DNA of 64,000 nt, taken from Zoogloea sp044344315. Lineage in GTDB: Bacteria; Pseudomonadota; Gammaproteobacteria; Burkholderiales; Rhodocyclaceae. A program made the position numbers and the translations under genes. A model generated the notes under the pieces. The model saw nothing but the letters and a program-made list of their open reading frames with translations, made no database searches and had not been told where the DNA came from. Where the stretch lies: NCBI RefSeq assembly GCF_044344315.1, contig NZ_JBIJDC010000003.1, positions 25,635 to 89,634 of the forward strand, given 5' to 3'. Below are positions 1 through 8,763 of the stretch, one piece after another; within the stretch, counting starts at the first letter, position 1; each line of letters begins with the position of its first letter.

Positions 1-855
1 CTGATCCGTGTAACGCTGCAGCAATCCATCCAATGCCTTCTTGAGCGCCTCGATGCGGCCATCGAGTTCTGGCACAGAAACAGCAGCCAAGGCAGCGCTG
101 CTCACGTTGTCCGGCAGGAGAACAGGCTCCTCACCAACGATCTGACGCTTGAGCGCATCCCGCGAATTTTCAGCTTCGCGCAGGGCCAGGCGCGCCTGAT
201 TCAGCTGTTCGCCGGCTTCATTCATCTTGGAGAAATAATCCCGACCGCCGGAGCCGACAGTGGAAAGATTGCGCAGCTTGTATTCCTTGAGACGATTCTC
301 AGCCTCCTCGAGCTTTTGCTCATAGGCCTTGATCTGCTCTTCAATGAACTTGCGCGCCGTGTCCGAGTCTTTGCGCTTGTCACCCAGGCCAGACTCGACA
401 AACATGGACACCATGGACTGAACAACGCGCTTGGCGCGCTCAGCGTCAGTATCGGTGTAAGCGAGGGTATATAGGTTGTCCCGACCCGCAACACGGATCT
501 CAAGAGACTTGGTGACGCTGGCGATAAGCGCTTCGCGCTCTTCCTTGGTCTTGACCGTAAGATCGAGGTCGGCCATGCGGATAAGCTTTTCCACATTGGG
601 ACGACTGATCAGCGTACGGCTGAGAATATTGATCTGCTGATCCACGTTGGGTTGCACGGCAAGCCCGGACATCAGGGGCTTGAGGATCGACTGGGTATCC
701 ACGTACACACGTGCCGAAGACTCATAGCGGTCAGGTAGCAAGTAGACCGTCGCCGCAGCGATCGGGCCGACGATCCACGCAGCAGCCAAGCCCCACCAGC
801 GATAGAGCCACATGCCGCGGAGTATCACCGCCAGCTGTCTTAGTATGTCTTCCAT
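1..855 (-). CDS. Exopolysaccharide chain-length determinant (Wzz/GNVR type, XrtA-system-like), 3' end outside window
   Basis: Inner-membrane co-polymerase that sets polysaccharide chain length. The minus-strand frame is open from an ATG at 855 (start MEDILRQLAVILRGMW) to the window edge, giving 285 codons without a stop. A transmembrane segment follows at about residues 17-36, then a periplasmic Wzz region (about 37-110), then a long glutamate/arginine-rich coiled coil (about 135-200) as in the GNVR family. It lies 59 bp downstream of the Wza-like export lipoprotein in the same direction, the order seen in PEP-CTERM/exosortase EPS loci. The family call is confident; the XrtA assignment is inferred from the pair of genes. 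The C-terminal half, which would show the second membrane helix or a fused kinase, is not in the window. Confidence 0.8.
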   Translation of the reverse strand, partial: MEDILRQLAVILRGMWLYRWWGLAAAWIVGPIAAATVYLLPDRYESSARVYVDTQSILKPLMSGLAVQPNVDQQINILSRTLISRPNVEKLIRMADLDLTVKTKEEREALIASVTKSLEIRVAGRDNLYTLAYTDTDAERAKRVVQSMVSMFVESGLGDKRKDSDTARKFIEEQIKAYEQKLEEAENRLKEYKLRNLSTVGSGGRDYFSKMNEAGEQLNQARLALREAENSRDALKRQIVGEEPVLLPDNVSSAALAAVSVPELDGRIEALKKALDGLLQRYTDQ

Positions 856-874
856 TGGGAAATTCCGAAGGCGA

Positions 875-896
875 CTCCCCGGGACACCCCGGGGAG
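875..896 (-). other. Intercistronic hairpin between export and chain-length genes
   Basis: A perfect 9-bp GC-rich stem (CTCCCCGGG / CCCGGGGAG, loop ACAC) fills the gap between the two exopolysaccharide genes. There is no U-tract, so it is more likely an mRNA-stability or partial attenuation element than a terminator. Confidence 0.45.
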
Positions 897-914
897 GAGA
901 TCAAGAAGAATGGG

Positions 915-1520
915 TCAGAACCAGCTCTGGGGGATGATCAGCACATCGCCCGGCTTGAGATCGACGTTTGCGGAAACGTCACCACGCTTGATGAGATCCC
1001 TCAGACGAACCGAGTATTGCTTGCTTCCCTCGGACGTACGCAGCAATGTTGCCCGGTTTCCATCGGCAAAATCAGTGATGCCGCCTACTGCGATCATCAG
1101 GTCAAGCAGGGTCATCTTCTGCTTGAACGGGAGGGTCATGGGACGAGCCGCTTCACCAACGACGCGAACCTGCTCCGAGTAAGGGCCGACGAACGATGTG
1201 ACGATCACCGTCACGACCGGATCACGGATGTACTTCGCGAGAGCCTTTTCGATCTCACGGGCGAGCGTCGAGGCATCGCGCCCCGCAGCTGGAAGATCTT
1301 CGACCAGTGGCGTGGTGATCCGGCCATCCGGCCGCACGGGAACCTGCATGGACAGCTCTGGATTTCGCCAAACCACGATATTGACGGAGTCACCAGGCCC
1401 GATCAGGTAGTTATATTCCGAATTTGTGGCCGAAACTGGCGCAGCGGGATAGGGCGTCGCGCACCCTGTCAGTCCGGCAGCAAAGCAGGCAAGTGCGCCA
1501 ATCGTCAATAGTCGTTTCAT
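915..1520 (-). CDS. Polysaccharide export lipoprotein (Wza/EpsA-like, XrtA-system type)
   Basis: Outer-membrane polysaccharide export protein of 201 aa. The N-terminus is a lipoprotein signal with lipobox LTGC (Cys20). A Poly_export domain follows (YLIGPGDSVNIVVWRNPELS, about residues 39-58, through RDPVVTVIV) and then a SLBB-like domain (VRVVGEAARPMTLPF through LKPGDVLIIPQS). The length is short compared with E. coli Wza (about 380 aa) and matches the short export proteins of PEP-CTERM/XrtA exopolysaccharide loci. It precedes the chain-length determinant in the same direction and is probably the first gene of the operon, because the next gene upstream is an unrelated outer-membrane barrel 199 bp away. 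Confidence 0.85.
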   Translation of the reverse strand: MKRLLTIGALACFAAGLTGCATPYPAAPVSATNSEYNYLIGPGDSVNIVVWRNPELSMQVPVRPDGRITTPLVEDLPAAGRDASTLAREIEKALAKYIRDPVVTVIVTSFVGPYSEQVRVVGEAARPMTLPFKQKMTLLDLMIAVGGITDFADGNRATLLRTSEGSKQYSVRLRDLIKRGDVSANVDLKPGDVLIIPQSWF

Positions 1521-1719
1521 GAAAAACTTCCCCTCAATTAGGCCAGTCTGCAGCCTTCTGATGATAACAAGCGGATATTACGGCAGCCCGGACGCGACTC
1601 CGGAGAAAAACGTCACGCCACCCCGCAACGGGCCAACGCTTTAACGATCAGGGTTTGGGAAAATCTCCAAAACCGCCCAAATCCGTCATATTTCGGCACC
1701 GAACGGGATGGCTTGACAA

Positions 1720-3012
1720 CTAGAAAGACCAACGTGCCTCGGTGTAAACCCGATCACGATCGTCATAACGACCGAACAGACCCGTGGGTTTGCCACCGAA
1801 GACATCTACACCGAAAACAACTCTGAGGTTCTTGGCTGCGGACCACCTCACCTTCGGCCTGAACATGAAATCGGTGCGATTGAGCATGGAAACCAGCAAG
1901 GCTTCAGCTTCCCAAGCCTGGGTAACGCGGGTATTCAGAAGGATGCTGGCCCCGCCCTCGGTGCGCTCCGAACCAATGGATGGATCATGGTTAGCCGCAC
2001 GACGAGCGAAATACTGCAGATTGACATGACCTTCATTGAACGCAGGTACGTCAACCCCGATAACATAATCAATGGTGTCCTGCCGCACGAGGCCATTGGG
2101 GGCCGTCGGATCCTCCGAAAGGAAGCGTCTTCCTCGCGTATGCACGGCCTCACCCTTTAGAACGAATTCACCGAAATCCTTGGCTACAGTGCCACCGATC
2201 TGGGCAATTCGATCGTGGCGTGGCTGGAAATCGTTTACGCCTACGGCATAGAAGGTTTGGGCCACATCAAGACTGCGGTAATAGAAACCCGACACGTCCC
2301 AGCCACCAATCAGCCGGGAGAGACGCCCCCCCCAGTTGGTATTTCCCAGCGAGGCGTCCGGCTTGACCTCTCCACGCACATTGGCCCCTCTTGGCAGCGG
2401 ATAAAACTCTGCGCCGGGCTTGCCGATCCGGTCATAACTCGGAGACGGGATCCAGACGAATTCCGCGTGGGTTTCACCGAAATAATATTCGGCACGAGCG
2501 GCCCATTGGGGAATGCGCAGCTGTTCGAACTCCGGCAGGTAGAAGGTACGCAGATCCCTGGCCGAAACCACGTCCGCAAAGAAGAGGCCGACCATCTCAC
2601 CCCAGACGATATGCTGCCGACCGAGCCGGATATCCATATCGCCCGCCGAGAAATCCACATATGTTTCACGCAGATCAAATTGGTACTGCTGGTCTCGACG
2701 CACGGCATCGGGATAAAAGCCTGAGTCGATGGCGAAGACAGCATCGGCATCAGCTCGCCCGGAGATCTTCCACTTGAAGCCGGAACCGCCACCCTGGGCA
2801 GCCAGTTCCGCCCGTGAGCGAGCCATGGACCAATGCTCCTTATCGGCATAGGTTCGCGCCAGATCAAACTGGAGGACGACTCCAGTCTTGATTTTTCCAG
2901 CCTCGTCGAGCTCAAGACCGAGATCATCTTCAGCCGCCACAACCGGCCCCACTGAAGCCAGCATCGCAAGGACCAATGCAATGTATGCAGACTTTGAGCT
3001 GTAAGGATTCAT
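1720..3012 (-). CDS. Outer-membrane beta-barrel protein of the DUF1302 type
   Basis: A 430-aa protein with a Sec signal peptide (cleavage near VVAAE, about residue 27), alternating amphipathic strands, and a C-terminal aromatic residue (ARWSF) typical of BAM substrates. The stretch DIRLGRQHIVWGEMVGLFFAD resembles the RQ-IVWGE motif of DUF1302 proteins. Members often sit with LolD-like ATPases, FtsX-like permeases and LolA-like proteins, as here: the ATPase gene ends 25 bp upstream in the same direction. The function is unproven; transport of a hydrophobic substrate to or across the outer membrane is an inference from the neighbours. Confidence 0.75.
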   Translation of the reverse strand: MNPYSSKSAYIALVLAMLASVGPVVAAEDDLGLELDEAGKIKTGVVLQFDLARTYADKEHWSMARSRAELAAQGGGSGFKWKISGRADADAVFAIDSGFYPDAVRRDQQYQFDLRETYVDFSAGDMDIRLGRQHIVWGEMVGLFFADVVSARDLRTFYLPEFEQLRIPQWAARAEYYFGETHAEFVWIPSPSYDRIGKPGAEFYPLPRGANVRGEVKPDASLGNTNWGGRLSRLIGGWDVSGFYYRSLDVAQTFYAVGVNDFQPRHDRIAQIGGTVAKDFGEFVLKGEAVHTRGRRFLSEDPTAPNGLVRQDTIDYVIGVDVPAFNEGHVNLQYFARRAANHDPSIGSERTEGGASILLNTRVTQAWEAEALLVSMLNRTDFMFRPKVRWSAAKNLRVVFGVDVFGGKPTGLFGRYDDRDRVYTEARWSF

Positions 3013-3037
3013 CTATTCCTCTTGCGTTTGATTGCGA

Positions 3038-3784
3038 TCAGATATCAGGATCATCGTCCGGCTTGCGTCGATCCTGAACAAACTTCCATGCACCATCGCG
3101 CCTCAGGCCGAGCGCGGTGATCTGGCCATCCTCCATCCGGACCAAACGGTCGGCCCGATTCATCACCCGCTTGTCGTGAGTTGAAAACACGAAGGTCGTA
3201 CCGTCATTCTGGTTGAGATCCCGCATCAGGTTGAGAATGCTCTCCCCGGTTCGTCGATCCAGATTGGCAGTCGGCTCATCAGCCAACACGACCCGCGAAT
3301 GAGTCACCAGCGCTCTTGCAACCGCAACCCGCTGCCGCTGCCCACCGGACAACTGGTTCGGACGGTGATGGGCGTACTTGGCCAGCCCCACCTTGGACAG
3401 ATAGTTATTCACCCTGTCCCTCCGCTCAAGTGCGGACAGCTCTGGCATCTGGAGAAGGGGGTACTCGACGTTCTCGAAGGCCGAAAGAACAGGCAAGAGA
3501 TTGAAGGTCTGAAAAATGAAACCGATCGTTCGCGCACGCACGTCGGCAAGGTCGTCCGGGCTCTGACCAGACACGTCCTTTCCTTCGATTTCAACACGCC
3601 CCTTGCTAGGCGTATCAATGCACCCCATGATATTGAGCAGTGTCGATTTTCCACTACCGGACGGTCCGGCTATGGCCATGAACACACCCTCTTCAACGGT
3701 CAGTGACACGCCCTCCAGCGCGGTGACGTCTTGGTCACCAAGTCGATAGGTCTTGCTTAAATCGTCAACACGGATGATCGGCAT
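3038..3784 (-). CDS. ABC transporter ATP-binding protein, LolD/MacB family
   Basis: Cytoplasmic ATPase of 248 aa. Visible motifs are Walker A (GPSGSGKST, about residues 40-48), Q-loop (FQTFNLLPVLSAFENV), signature LSGGQRQRVAVARAL, Walker B (VVLADEPTANLD) and H-loop (STHD). The FQTFNLLP/ENVEYPL pattern is that of the LolD/MacB/FtsE group, whose partners are FtsX-like mechanotransmitter permeases. No permease gene lies next to it. It starts 42 bp from the divergently transcribed LolA-like gene, so the two promoters must overlap each other or lie inside coding sequence. I see no clear Shine-Dalgarno sequence upstream of its ATG. Confidence 0.88.
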   Translation of the reverse strand: MPIIRVDDLSKTYRLGDQDVTALEGVSLTVEEGVFMAIAGPSGSGKSTLLNIMGCIDTPSKGRVEIEGKDVSGQSPDDLADVRARTIGFIFQTFNLLPVLSAFENVEYPLLQMPELSALERRDRVNNYLSKVGLAKYAHHRPNQLSGGQRQRVAVARALVTHSRVVLADEPTANLDRRTGESILNLMRDLNQNDGTTFVFSTHDKRVMNRADRLVRMEDGQITALGLRRDGAWKFVQDRRKPDDDPDI

Positions 3785-3826
3785 TTGTGCATTGAACTAT
3801 GTTGTTTGCTTTCCAAGGATAACACC

Positions 3827-4609
3827 ATGAGCTTCAACTTTTACCTGCCCGGCTTGCGCGAAACCTGCACGGCTCTCATGGCAGTGGCTGCCATCGGTCT
3901 CTCGAACCTGTCACTCGCCGACGACGACGAAACAGCTCGCAACGTGGTCGCCCGCTCCGATGAAGTACGCTTCCCCCGCGACGGTTTTCAGGTCCTGATC
4001 ACCATTGAATCAACCAGCCCCGGTGAGCCCGCGGAAGAGAGGAAGTACAGAATTCTCTCCAAGGGTAATGAAAACACGATCGTACAGACCATCGAACCGG
4101 CCACCGATCGAGGCCAGGCAATGCTCATGAGGGGCCGCGACCTGTGGATCTTCATGCCCAACATTTCCCAGCCAGTGCGTCTTTCACTTGCACAGCGGCT
4201 GACGGGCCAAGTCGCCAATGGCGACTTGGCCCGTGCCAATTTCTCTGGTGACTATGAACCAAAGATCTTGCGAACCGAGACCATTGACGGCGAGAAGATG
4301 TACGTTTTGGAGCTCACCGCTGTGGACCGCGGCGTAACCTACGCAAAAGTTCTTTACTGGGTCAGGCAATCAAATAACTGGCCGCACAGGGCAGAGTTCT
4401 ACTCACTCTCTGAACGCCTTCTCAAGGTTGCCCGCTACGAGAAATTCCAGAATCTGGGTGGTCGTACCCGACCAACGCAACTGGTGATGGAAGATGCGCT
4501 CAAAAAAGGAGAGGTGTCGGTACTGCGCTACTCCCAAATGACAGCGAAGGATCTGCCGGATCGGGTGTTCACGAAACAATATATGGACAAGCTCAACCGG
4601 GTCGACTGA
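3827..4609 (+). CDS. Exported outer-membrane lipoprotein-sorting-like protein (LolA-like fold)
   Basis: Periplasmic protein of 260 aa. I chose the ATG at 3827 because AAGGA lies 7 nt upstream and because it begins a signal peptide (MSFNFYLPGLRETCTALMAV, cleavage after SLA); an upstream in-frame TTG at 3785 has no such support. The mature part resembles LolA-like/DUF4292-like carriers (NENTIVQTIEPATDRGQAML, then GRDLWIFMPN). Such proteins accompany LolD-like ATPases and FtsX permeases. It is divergent from the ATPase and convergent with the HugZ-like gene, with 3 bp between the stop codons. Confidence 0.72.
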   Translation: MSFNFYLPGLRETCTALMAVAAIGLSNLSLADDDETARNVVARSDEVRFPRDGFQVLITIESTSPGEPAEERKYRILSKGNENTIVQTIEPATDRGQAMLMRGRDLWIFMPNISQPVRLSLAQRLTGQVANGDLARANFSGDYEPKILRTETIDGEKMYVLELTAVDRGVTYAKVLYWVRQSNNWPHRAEFYSLSERLLKVARYEKFQNLGGRTRPTQLVMEDALKKGEVSVLRYSQMTAKDLPDRVFTKQYMDKLNRVD

Positions 4610-4612
4610 GCC

Positions 4613-5296
4613 TCAGGCAAATATACCAGCGGGCGGATCGGCAGGCATGGTCAAGCCGGCCCGCGCCATCCCATTCACAGCAGCCTCAAGCAGGGCGTCG
4701 AGCCCTGTGTGAGTAGGCGTCAGGTCAATACGACGACTGACCCCGGCCGCTACGATATCCAGCCCCTCCGCATCCACCCCCTCCACCCGCAAACCGGCAG
4801 GAGCCCTGTGCGCAAGAACTTCGAGCAGCGTAGCCTCCTCCCCGGGCGCAAGCACATGGGGCATGGGGGTAGCATCCATCCACCCCATGCGCCCGAAACC
4901 TCCGATGAAACGGGCCTTCAGCGGCGCCATCCGGAAGAAGGCAAAATCCCCCAGCGCCAGGAGTTTTTCCGATTCAGGGCAGTAGCGCAAAAAACGAACG
5001 CGCCCGGGCGCATCCAGCTCCACCCGCTCAACCGTACCCAACAAGGTCAGTCGGGCCTGCTCAAGCACACTACCCAGCCCTTCCGCAACCAACAGGCTGG
5101 CCCGAGGATCGGCAAGAAGATTCTTCGTGTGTTCAGCAAGACCGCTGAGCAGGAATAGAGGCCTGCAGGCCTCATCGAGCACGTAAGGCAACAGGCTCAC
5201 GAACGGGAACCCAGGCATGGCCAGCGAAACGCTGCCAAGCGCCCCGCTGCGCGAACGCCGAAGCAGATGGCGTACTTCAGCGTAATCGAGCTTCAT
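4613..5296 (-). CDS. HugZ-type pyridoxamine-phosphate-oxidase-fold protein (putative haem-utilisation protein)
   Basis: A 227-aa protein of the FMN-binding split-barrel superfamily. The N-terminal part (SRSGALGSVSLAMPGFPFVS, then LFLLSGLAEHTKNLLADPRA) is the usual signature of HugZ/PNPOx-like proteins. The C-terminal part (HRAPAGLRVEGVDAEGLDIV) matches the extra DUF2470-like domain found in HugZ. Family members bind haem or flavin, and some degrade haem. Substrate and reaction cannot be read from the sequence. It may be co-transcribed with rlmB, which ends 12 bp upstream. Confidence 0.75.
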   Translation of the reverse strand: MKLDYAEVRHLLRRSRSGALGSVSLAMPGFPFVSLLPYVLDEACRPLFLLSGLAEHTKNLLADPRASLLVAEGLGSVLEQARLTLLGTVERVELDAPGRVRFLRYCPESEKLLALGDFAFFRMAPLKARFIGGFGRMGWMDATPMPHVLAPGEEATLLEVLAHRAPAGLRVEGVDAEGLDIVAAGVSRRIDLTPTHTGLDALLEAAVNGMARAGLTMPADPPAGIFA

Positions 5297-5308
5297 CGCC
5301 GATGACGC

Positions 5309-6055
5309 TCAACCGCCACGCTGGCGACGCGCCTCAAACAGGCAGAGACCACTGGCAACCGACACATTGAGGCTCTCGACGGTGCCGTACATGGGAATGC
5401 TGATCAACTCGTCGCAGGTCTCGCGGGTCAGACGACGCAGACCATCGCCTTCCGCACCCAGCACCCAGGCGATCGGCCCCTTCTGATCGACGGTGTAAAT
5501 AGACTTCTCCGCCTCGCCAGCAGCACCCAGGATCCACACACCGGCCTCCTGCATCTCCCGCAAGGCACGAGCCAGATTGGTGACGGTGATGTAGGGAACC
5601 GTATCTGCCGCACCGCTGGCCACCTTGATGGCCGTAGCGTTGAGACCGACTGCCTTATCCTTCGGGGCAATCACGGCATGGGCACCCGCCGCATCCGCCA
5701 CGCGCAGACAGGCCCCCAGGTTATGCGGGTCCTGAATGCCGTCCAGCACCAGCAGCAAGGCAGGCTCTGTAAGCCCATCCAGAACATCAGGCAGCTTCAG
5801 CTCCTTGCGACGACCATCCACCCGGGCAACCACCCCCTGATGGCGACGCGTTCCAACCATGCGATCAAGCCGCTCGCCCTCGGACGGAATGATCCGGGTA
5901 CCCAGCTGCTCGGCGTGACGAAGCAGATCCCTGGCCCGGGCGTCATTACGTTGGGCATCGGTGAAAATTTCGAAGATGCCCTCTGGATCCTGGCGAAGCT
6001 TGGCGAGAACGGCATGAAAACCGTAGATGAGGCGGGAACTGGTGTTGTCAGACAC
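5309..6055 (-). CDS. rlmB: 23S rRNA (guanosine-2251-2'-O)-methyltransferase
   Basis: SpoU-family (SPOUT) methyltransferase for G2251 of 23S rRNA. Visible are the N-terminal substrate-binding domain (RLIYGFHAVLAKLRQDPEG) and the SpoU motifs: ALLLVLDGIQDPHNLGACLR, NATAIKVASGAADTVPYITV, AWVLGAEGDGLRRLTRETCD, and SIPMYGTVESLNVSVASGLC. The GTG at 6055 is preferred: it gives 248 aa, close to the E. coli length, and overlaps the rnr stop (GTGTCTGA), suggesting translational coupling. A more upstream GTG at 6091 would add 12 residues encoded inside rnr. Confidence 0.93.
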   Translation of the reverse strand: MSDNTSSRLIYGFHAVLAKLRQDPEGIFEIFTDAQRNDARARDLLRHAEQLGTRIIPSEGERLDRMVGTRRHQGVVARVDGRRKELKLPDVLDGLTEPALLLVLDGIQDPHNLGACLRVADAAGAHAVIAPKDKAVGLNATAIKVASGAADTVPYITVTNLARALREMQEAGVWILGAAGEAEKSIYTVDQKGPIAWVLGAEGDGLRRLTRETCDELISIPMYGTVESLNVSVASGLCLFEARRQRGG

Positions 6056-8513
6056 GAGGCTTGGCTTTCTTCTTTGTGCTGTCCGCGGCACTCTTGCGCG
6101 GCATTGAGGTTTTGGCCTTGGCTTTGGTTTTGTCTTTCATGGCCTTCGGCGAGGGCGCTGATTCTACCGCCTCGCCAGGCACTTCGGGCTGGCTTGCCTT
6201 GGCCGATCGACGGCGCCCTGCTGGAGGAGCAGCCTCCACAGCCTGAGCAGGCTCCGGCGCAATGCGTGCAGCCTTTGTACGCGATGTCTTGCCCACTCGC
6301 TCGGTGACACGCTCCGGGCCCTGAAGGAGGCGAAAATCGATCTTGCTGGCCTCCATGTTCACCCGCACCAGTTGCACCCGAACCTGGTCGGACAGGCGAT
6401 AGCGCTGGCCGGTGCGCTCCCCCACCAGTGCATGCTGGGCATCGTCGAAGTGAAAATAGTCACTCCCCAGATCCGAGATATGCACAAGGCCTTCGACGAA
6501 GACGTCATGGAGCGCCACAAACAGCCCGAACGGCACCACCGCCGACACGCTGCCCTCAAACTCCTCGCCGATGCGGTCCTGCATGTAGTAGCACTTGAGC
6601 CAGTTTTCCACATCTCTGTCAGCTTCGTCGGCACGGCGCTCGGTCATCGAGCAGTGCATGCCGATTGCCTCCCAATCCCCGTTTTCCTGAGCCGGCGTGT
6701 AGTGCTGCCCCAGAAGCGCCGCCTTGATCGCGCGATGCACCAGCAGATCGGGGTAACGCCGGATGGGCGACGTGAAGTGGGTATAAGCCTCGTAAGCAAG
6801 ACCGAAGTGCCCCACGTTTTCAGGGCTGTATACCGCCTGACGCAGGGAGCGGAGCATCACGGTCTGGAGAAGTTGCAGATCCGGCCGCGCCTTGATGCTC
6901 TCCAGCAACCGGGCGTAATCACCGGCCCTGGGCTCCTCACCCCCTCCCAGCTGCAGCCCGAACTCGCCCAGGAAATCCCGCAACTTGGCGAGCTTCTCGG
7001 GGGTCGGCCCCTCATGAACCCGGTACAGGGCTGGATGTTCCTGCCCCTGCAGGAACTCGGAAGCACACACATTGGCAGCGAGCATGCACTCCTCGATCAG
7101 GCGATGGGCATCGTTGCGACTCTCCGGAATGATCTTCTCGATCTTGCCGTTGTCGTCGAACACCATCCGGGTTTCCTGGGTTTCGAAATCGATCGCACCC
7201 CGCTTTGCCCGGGCCTTGAGCAACACCCGGAAGAGCTTGTCCAGATTCTGCAGGTGGGGAAGCAGGCCACCGACGATCTCGAGCGCCGCAGGATCATTGT
7301 CATAGAGCGCCGCCGCGACCTGGTTGTAGGTGAGGCGAGCCTTGGAGAACATCACCGCCGGATAGAAGCGATACTGCTTGATCACCCCCGTCTGGGAGAT
7401 GGCCATGTCGCAGACCATACACAGACGCTCCACCTGAGGATTCAGCGAACATAGCCCATTCGAGAGCTTCTCCGGCAGCATCGGAATCACCCTGCGCGGA
7501 AAGTAGACCGAATTGCCACGGTCGTAGGCCTCGCCATCCAGCGCAGAGCCGACCGTCACATAGTGGGAGACATCGGCGATGGCAACCACCAGCCGAAAAC
7601 CACGCCCCTGGCGTTCGCAATACACCGCGTCGTCGAAATCCCTGGCCGTCTCGCCATCGATGGTCACCAAGGGAAGCGCAGTGAGATCCTCCCTGCCCTT
7701 CCAGTCCATCTTGCGGACTTTGTCTGGCAGGCGGCGGGTCTGCTCCTTCGCCGCCTTGCCAAACTCGAACGGCAACTCGTGCTTGCGCAGGGCAATCTCG
7801 ATCTCCATGCCGGGATCTGCATAGTTGCCGAGCACTTCGACAACCTTGCCGATAGGCTGAGCGTAGCGGGTCGGCTGTTCGACCAGTTCCACCACCACGA
7901 CCTGCCCGGCTACGGCTTTGGATTTGGCCCCTGGGGCCAGCAGGATCTCCTGGGAGATGCGGCGGTTCTCTGGGACAACCAGGGTTACCCCGTTCTCGAC
8001 CAAGACCCGACCGACCACACGCGTATTGGCGCGCTCCAGCACCTCTACGATCTTGCCTTCCGGCCGGCCGCGCCGATCAAGGCCGGCAATGCGCACCATC
8101 ACCCGATCCCCGTGAAGGACCTCACGCATCTCATTGGGTCCAAGGAAAACGTCGGCCCCCTCTTCGTCGGTTACTACAAAGCCGTAGCCTTCCGGGTGCC
8201 CCTGCACCGTACCGCGAATGAGATCAGCCTTCGCGGGCAGGAGATAATCGCCACGCCGATTGCGCATGACCTGACCATCACGCTGCATCGCAAACATGCG
8301 ACGCTCGAAAAACTCGATCTCCGCCGCCTGGATATCCAGGGCAGCAGCAAGGTCAGCAAACGGCAACGGAATGCCCTGCTCGCCAAGCGTTTGGATGACG
8401 AACTCCCTGCTCGGCAGCGGAAATTCGTACTTCTGGCACTCCCGTTCGAAGAAGGGATCACTGCGGCGCAGTTTGCTAAGTTTTTTAGTGTTCTTGGCTT
8501 TTGATATTGACAC
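6048..8513 (-). CDS. rnr: Ribonuclease R
   Basis: 3'-5' exoribonuclease of 821 aa that degrades structured RNA. Domains in order are an N-terminal winged-helix/RNB-N region (about 25-90), cold-shock domains (about 90-230), the RNB catalytic domain with TIDGETARDFDDAVYC (the acidic metal ligands), an S1 domain (about 655-740, EEFEGSVSAVVPFGLFVALH), and a lysine-rich tail (KKKAKPRV). The only reasonable start is a GTG at 8513. This start codon overlaps the -35 element of the divergent tRNA-Leu promoter. It is probably co-transcribed with rlmB, as in many gammaproteobacteria and betaproteobacteria. Confidence 0.95.
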   Translation of the reverse strand: MSISKAKNTKKLSKLRRSDPFFERECQKYEFPLPSREFVIQTLGEQGIPLPFADLAAALDIQAAEIEFFERRMFAMQRDGQVMRNRRGDYLLPAKADLIRGTVQGHPEGYGFVVTDEEGADVFLGPNEMREVLHGDRVMVRIAGLDRRGRPEGKIVEVLERANTRVVGRVLVENGVTLVVPENRRISQEILLAPGAKSKAVAGQVVVVELVEQPTRYAQPIGKVVEVLGNYADPGMEIEIALRKHELPFEFGKAAKEQTRRLPDKVRKMDWKGREDLTALPLVTIDGETARDFDDAVYCERQGRGFRLVVAIADVSHYVTVGSALDGEAYDRGNSVYFPRRVIPMLPEKLSNGLCSLNPQVERLCMVCDMAISQTGVIKQYRFYPAVMFSKARLTYNQVAAALYDNDPAALEIVGGLLPHLQNLDKLFRVLLKARAKRGAIDFETQETRMVFDDNGKIEKIIPESRNDAHRLIEECMLAANVCASEFLQGQEHPALYRVHEGPTPEKLAKLRDFLGEFGLQLGGGEEPRAGDYARLLESIKARPDLQLLQTVMLRSLRQAVYSPENVGHFGLAYEAYTHFTSPIRRYPDLLVHRAIKAALLGQHYTPAQENGDWEAIGMHCSMTERRADEADRDVENWLKCYYMQDRIGEEFEGSVSAVVPFGLFVALHDVFVEGLVHISDLGSDYFHFDDAQHALVGERTGQRYRLSDQVRVQLVRVNMEASKIDFRLLQGPERVTERVGKTSRTKAARIAPEPAQAVEAAPPAGRRRSAKASQPEVPGEAVESAPSPKAMKDKTKAKAKTSMPRKSAADSTKKKAKPRV

Positions 8514-8534
8514 GGATAATTTCTACTCTATAAT
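8507..8534 (+). promoter_or_regulatory. Sigma-70 promoter of the first tRNA-Leu gene
   Basis: A consensus -35 (TTGACA, 8507-8512) and a consensus -10 (TATAAT, 8529-8534) are separated by 16 bp and end 12 bp before the tRNA. The -35 overlaps the rnr GTG start codon (8511-8513) on the other strand. Confidence 0.85.
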
Positions 8535-8546
8535 TTTGAGCTCGTT

Positions 8547-8631
8547 GCCCAGATGGCGAAATTGGTAGACGCGCTAGTTTCAGGTACTAGTGCCGCGAGG
8601 CGTGGAGGTTCGAGTCCTCTTCTGGGCACCA
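8547..8631 (+). tRNA. tRNA-Leu (anticodon CAG), copy 1
   Basis: An 85-nt class II tRNA. The acceptor stem GCCCAGA pairs with TCTGGGC. The anticodon arm CTAGT-TTCAGGT-ACTAG carries CAG, which reads CUG leucine codons. A long variable arm (TGCCGCGAGGCG), the T-loop GGTTCGAGTCC and an encoded ACCA end are present. Confidence 0.97.
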
Positions 8632-8645
8632 GGATGTTTCGGAGA

Positions 8646-8669
8646 AGCCGGTCGGTTGACCGGCTTTTT
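8646..8669 (+). terminator. Rho-independent terminator of tRNA-Leu copy 1
   Basis: The stem AGCCGGTC / GACCGGCT with loop GGTT is followed directly by TTTTTC and further T-rich sequence. It ends 38 nt after the tRNA. Confidence 0.88.
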
Positions 8670-8723
8670 CTTTGTTTGTTTCGATTGCGACGGATGATCC
8701 AAAAAGTGTGGGCTGCAAGGCTT

Positions 8724-8751
8724 TTGCGTCTGCATCAATTTGTTCTATAAT
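8724..8751 (+). promoter_or_regulatory. Sigma-70 promoter of the second tRNA-Leu gene
   Basis: TTGCGT (8724-8729) and TATAAT (8746-8751) are separated by 16 bp and sit 12 bp before the second tRNA, the same geometry as copy 1. The upstream sequence differs from that of copy 1. Confidence 0.75.
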
Positions 8752-8763
8752 AGCGCTTTCGTT

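Noticed and set aside
1521..1719. Sigma-54 promoter for the exopolysaccharide genes
   Set aside because: I looked for a GG-N10-GC type element and found no convincing match on the minus strand.
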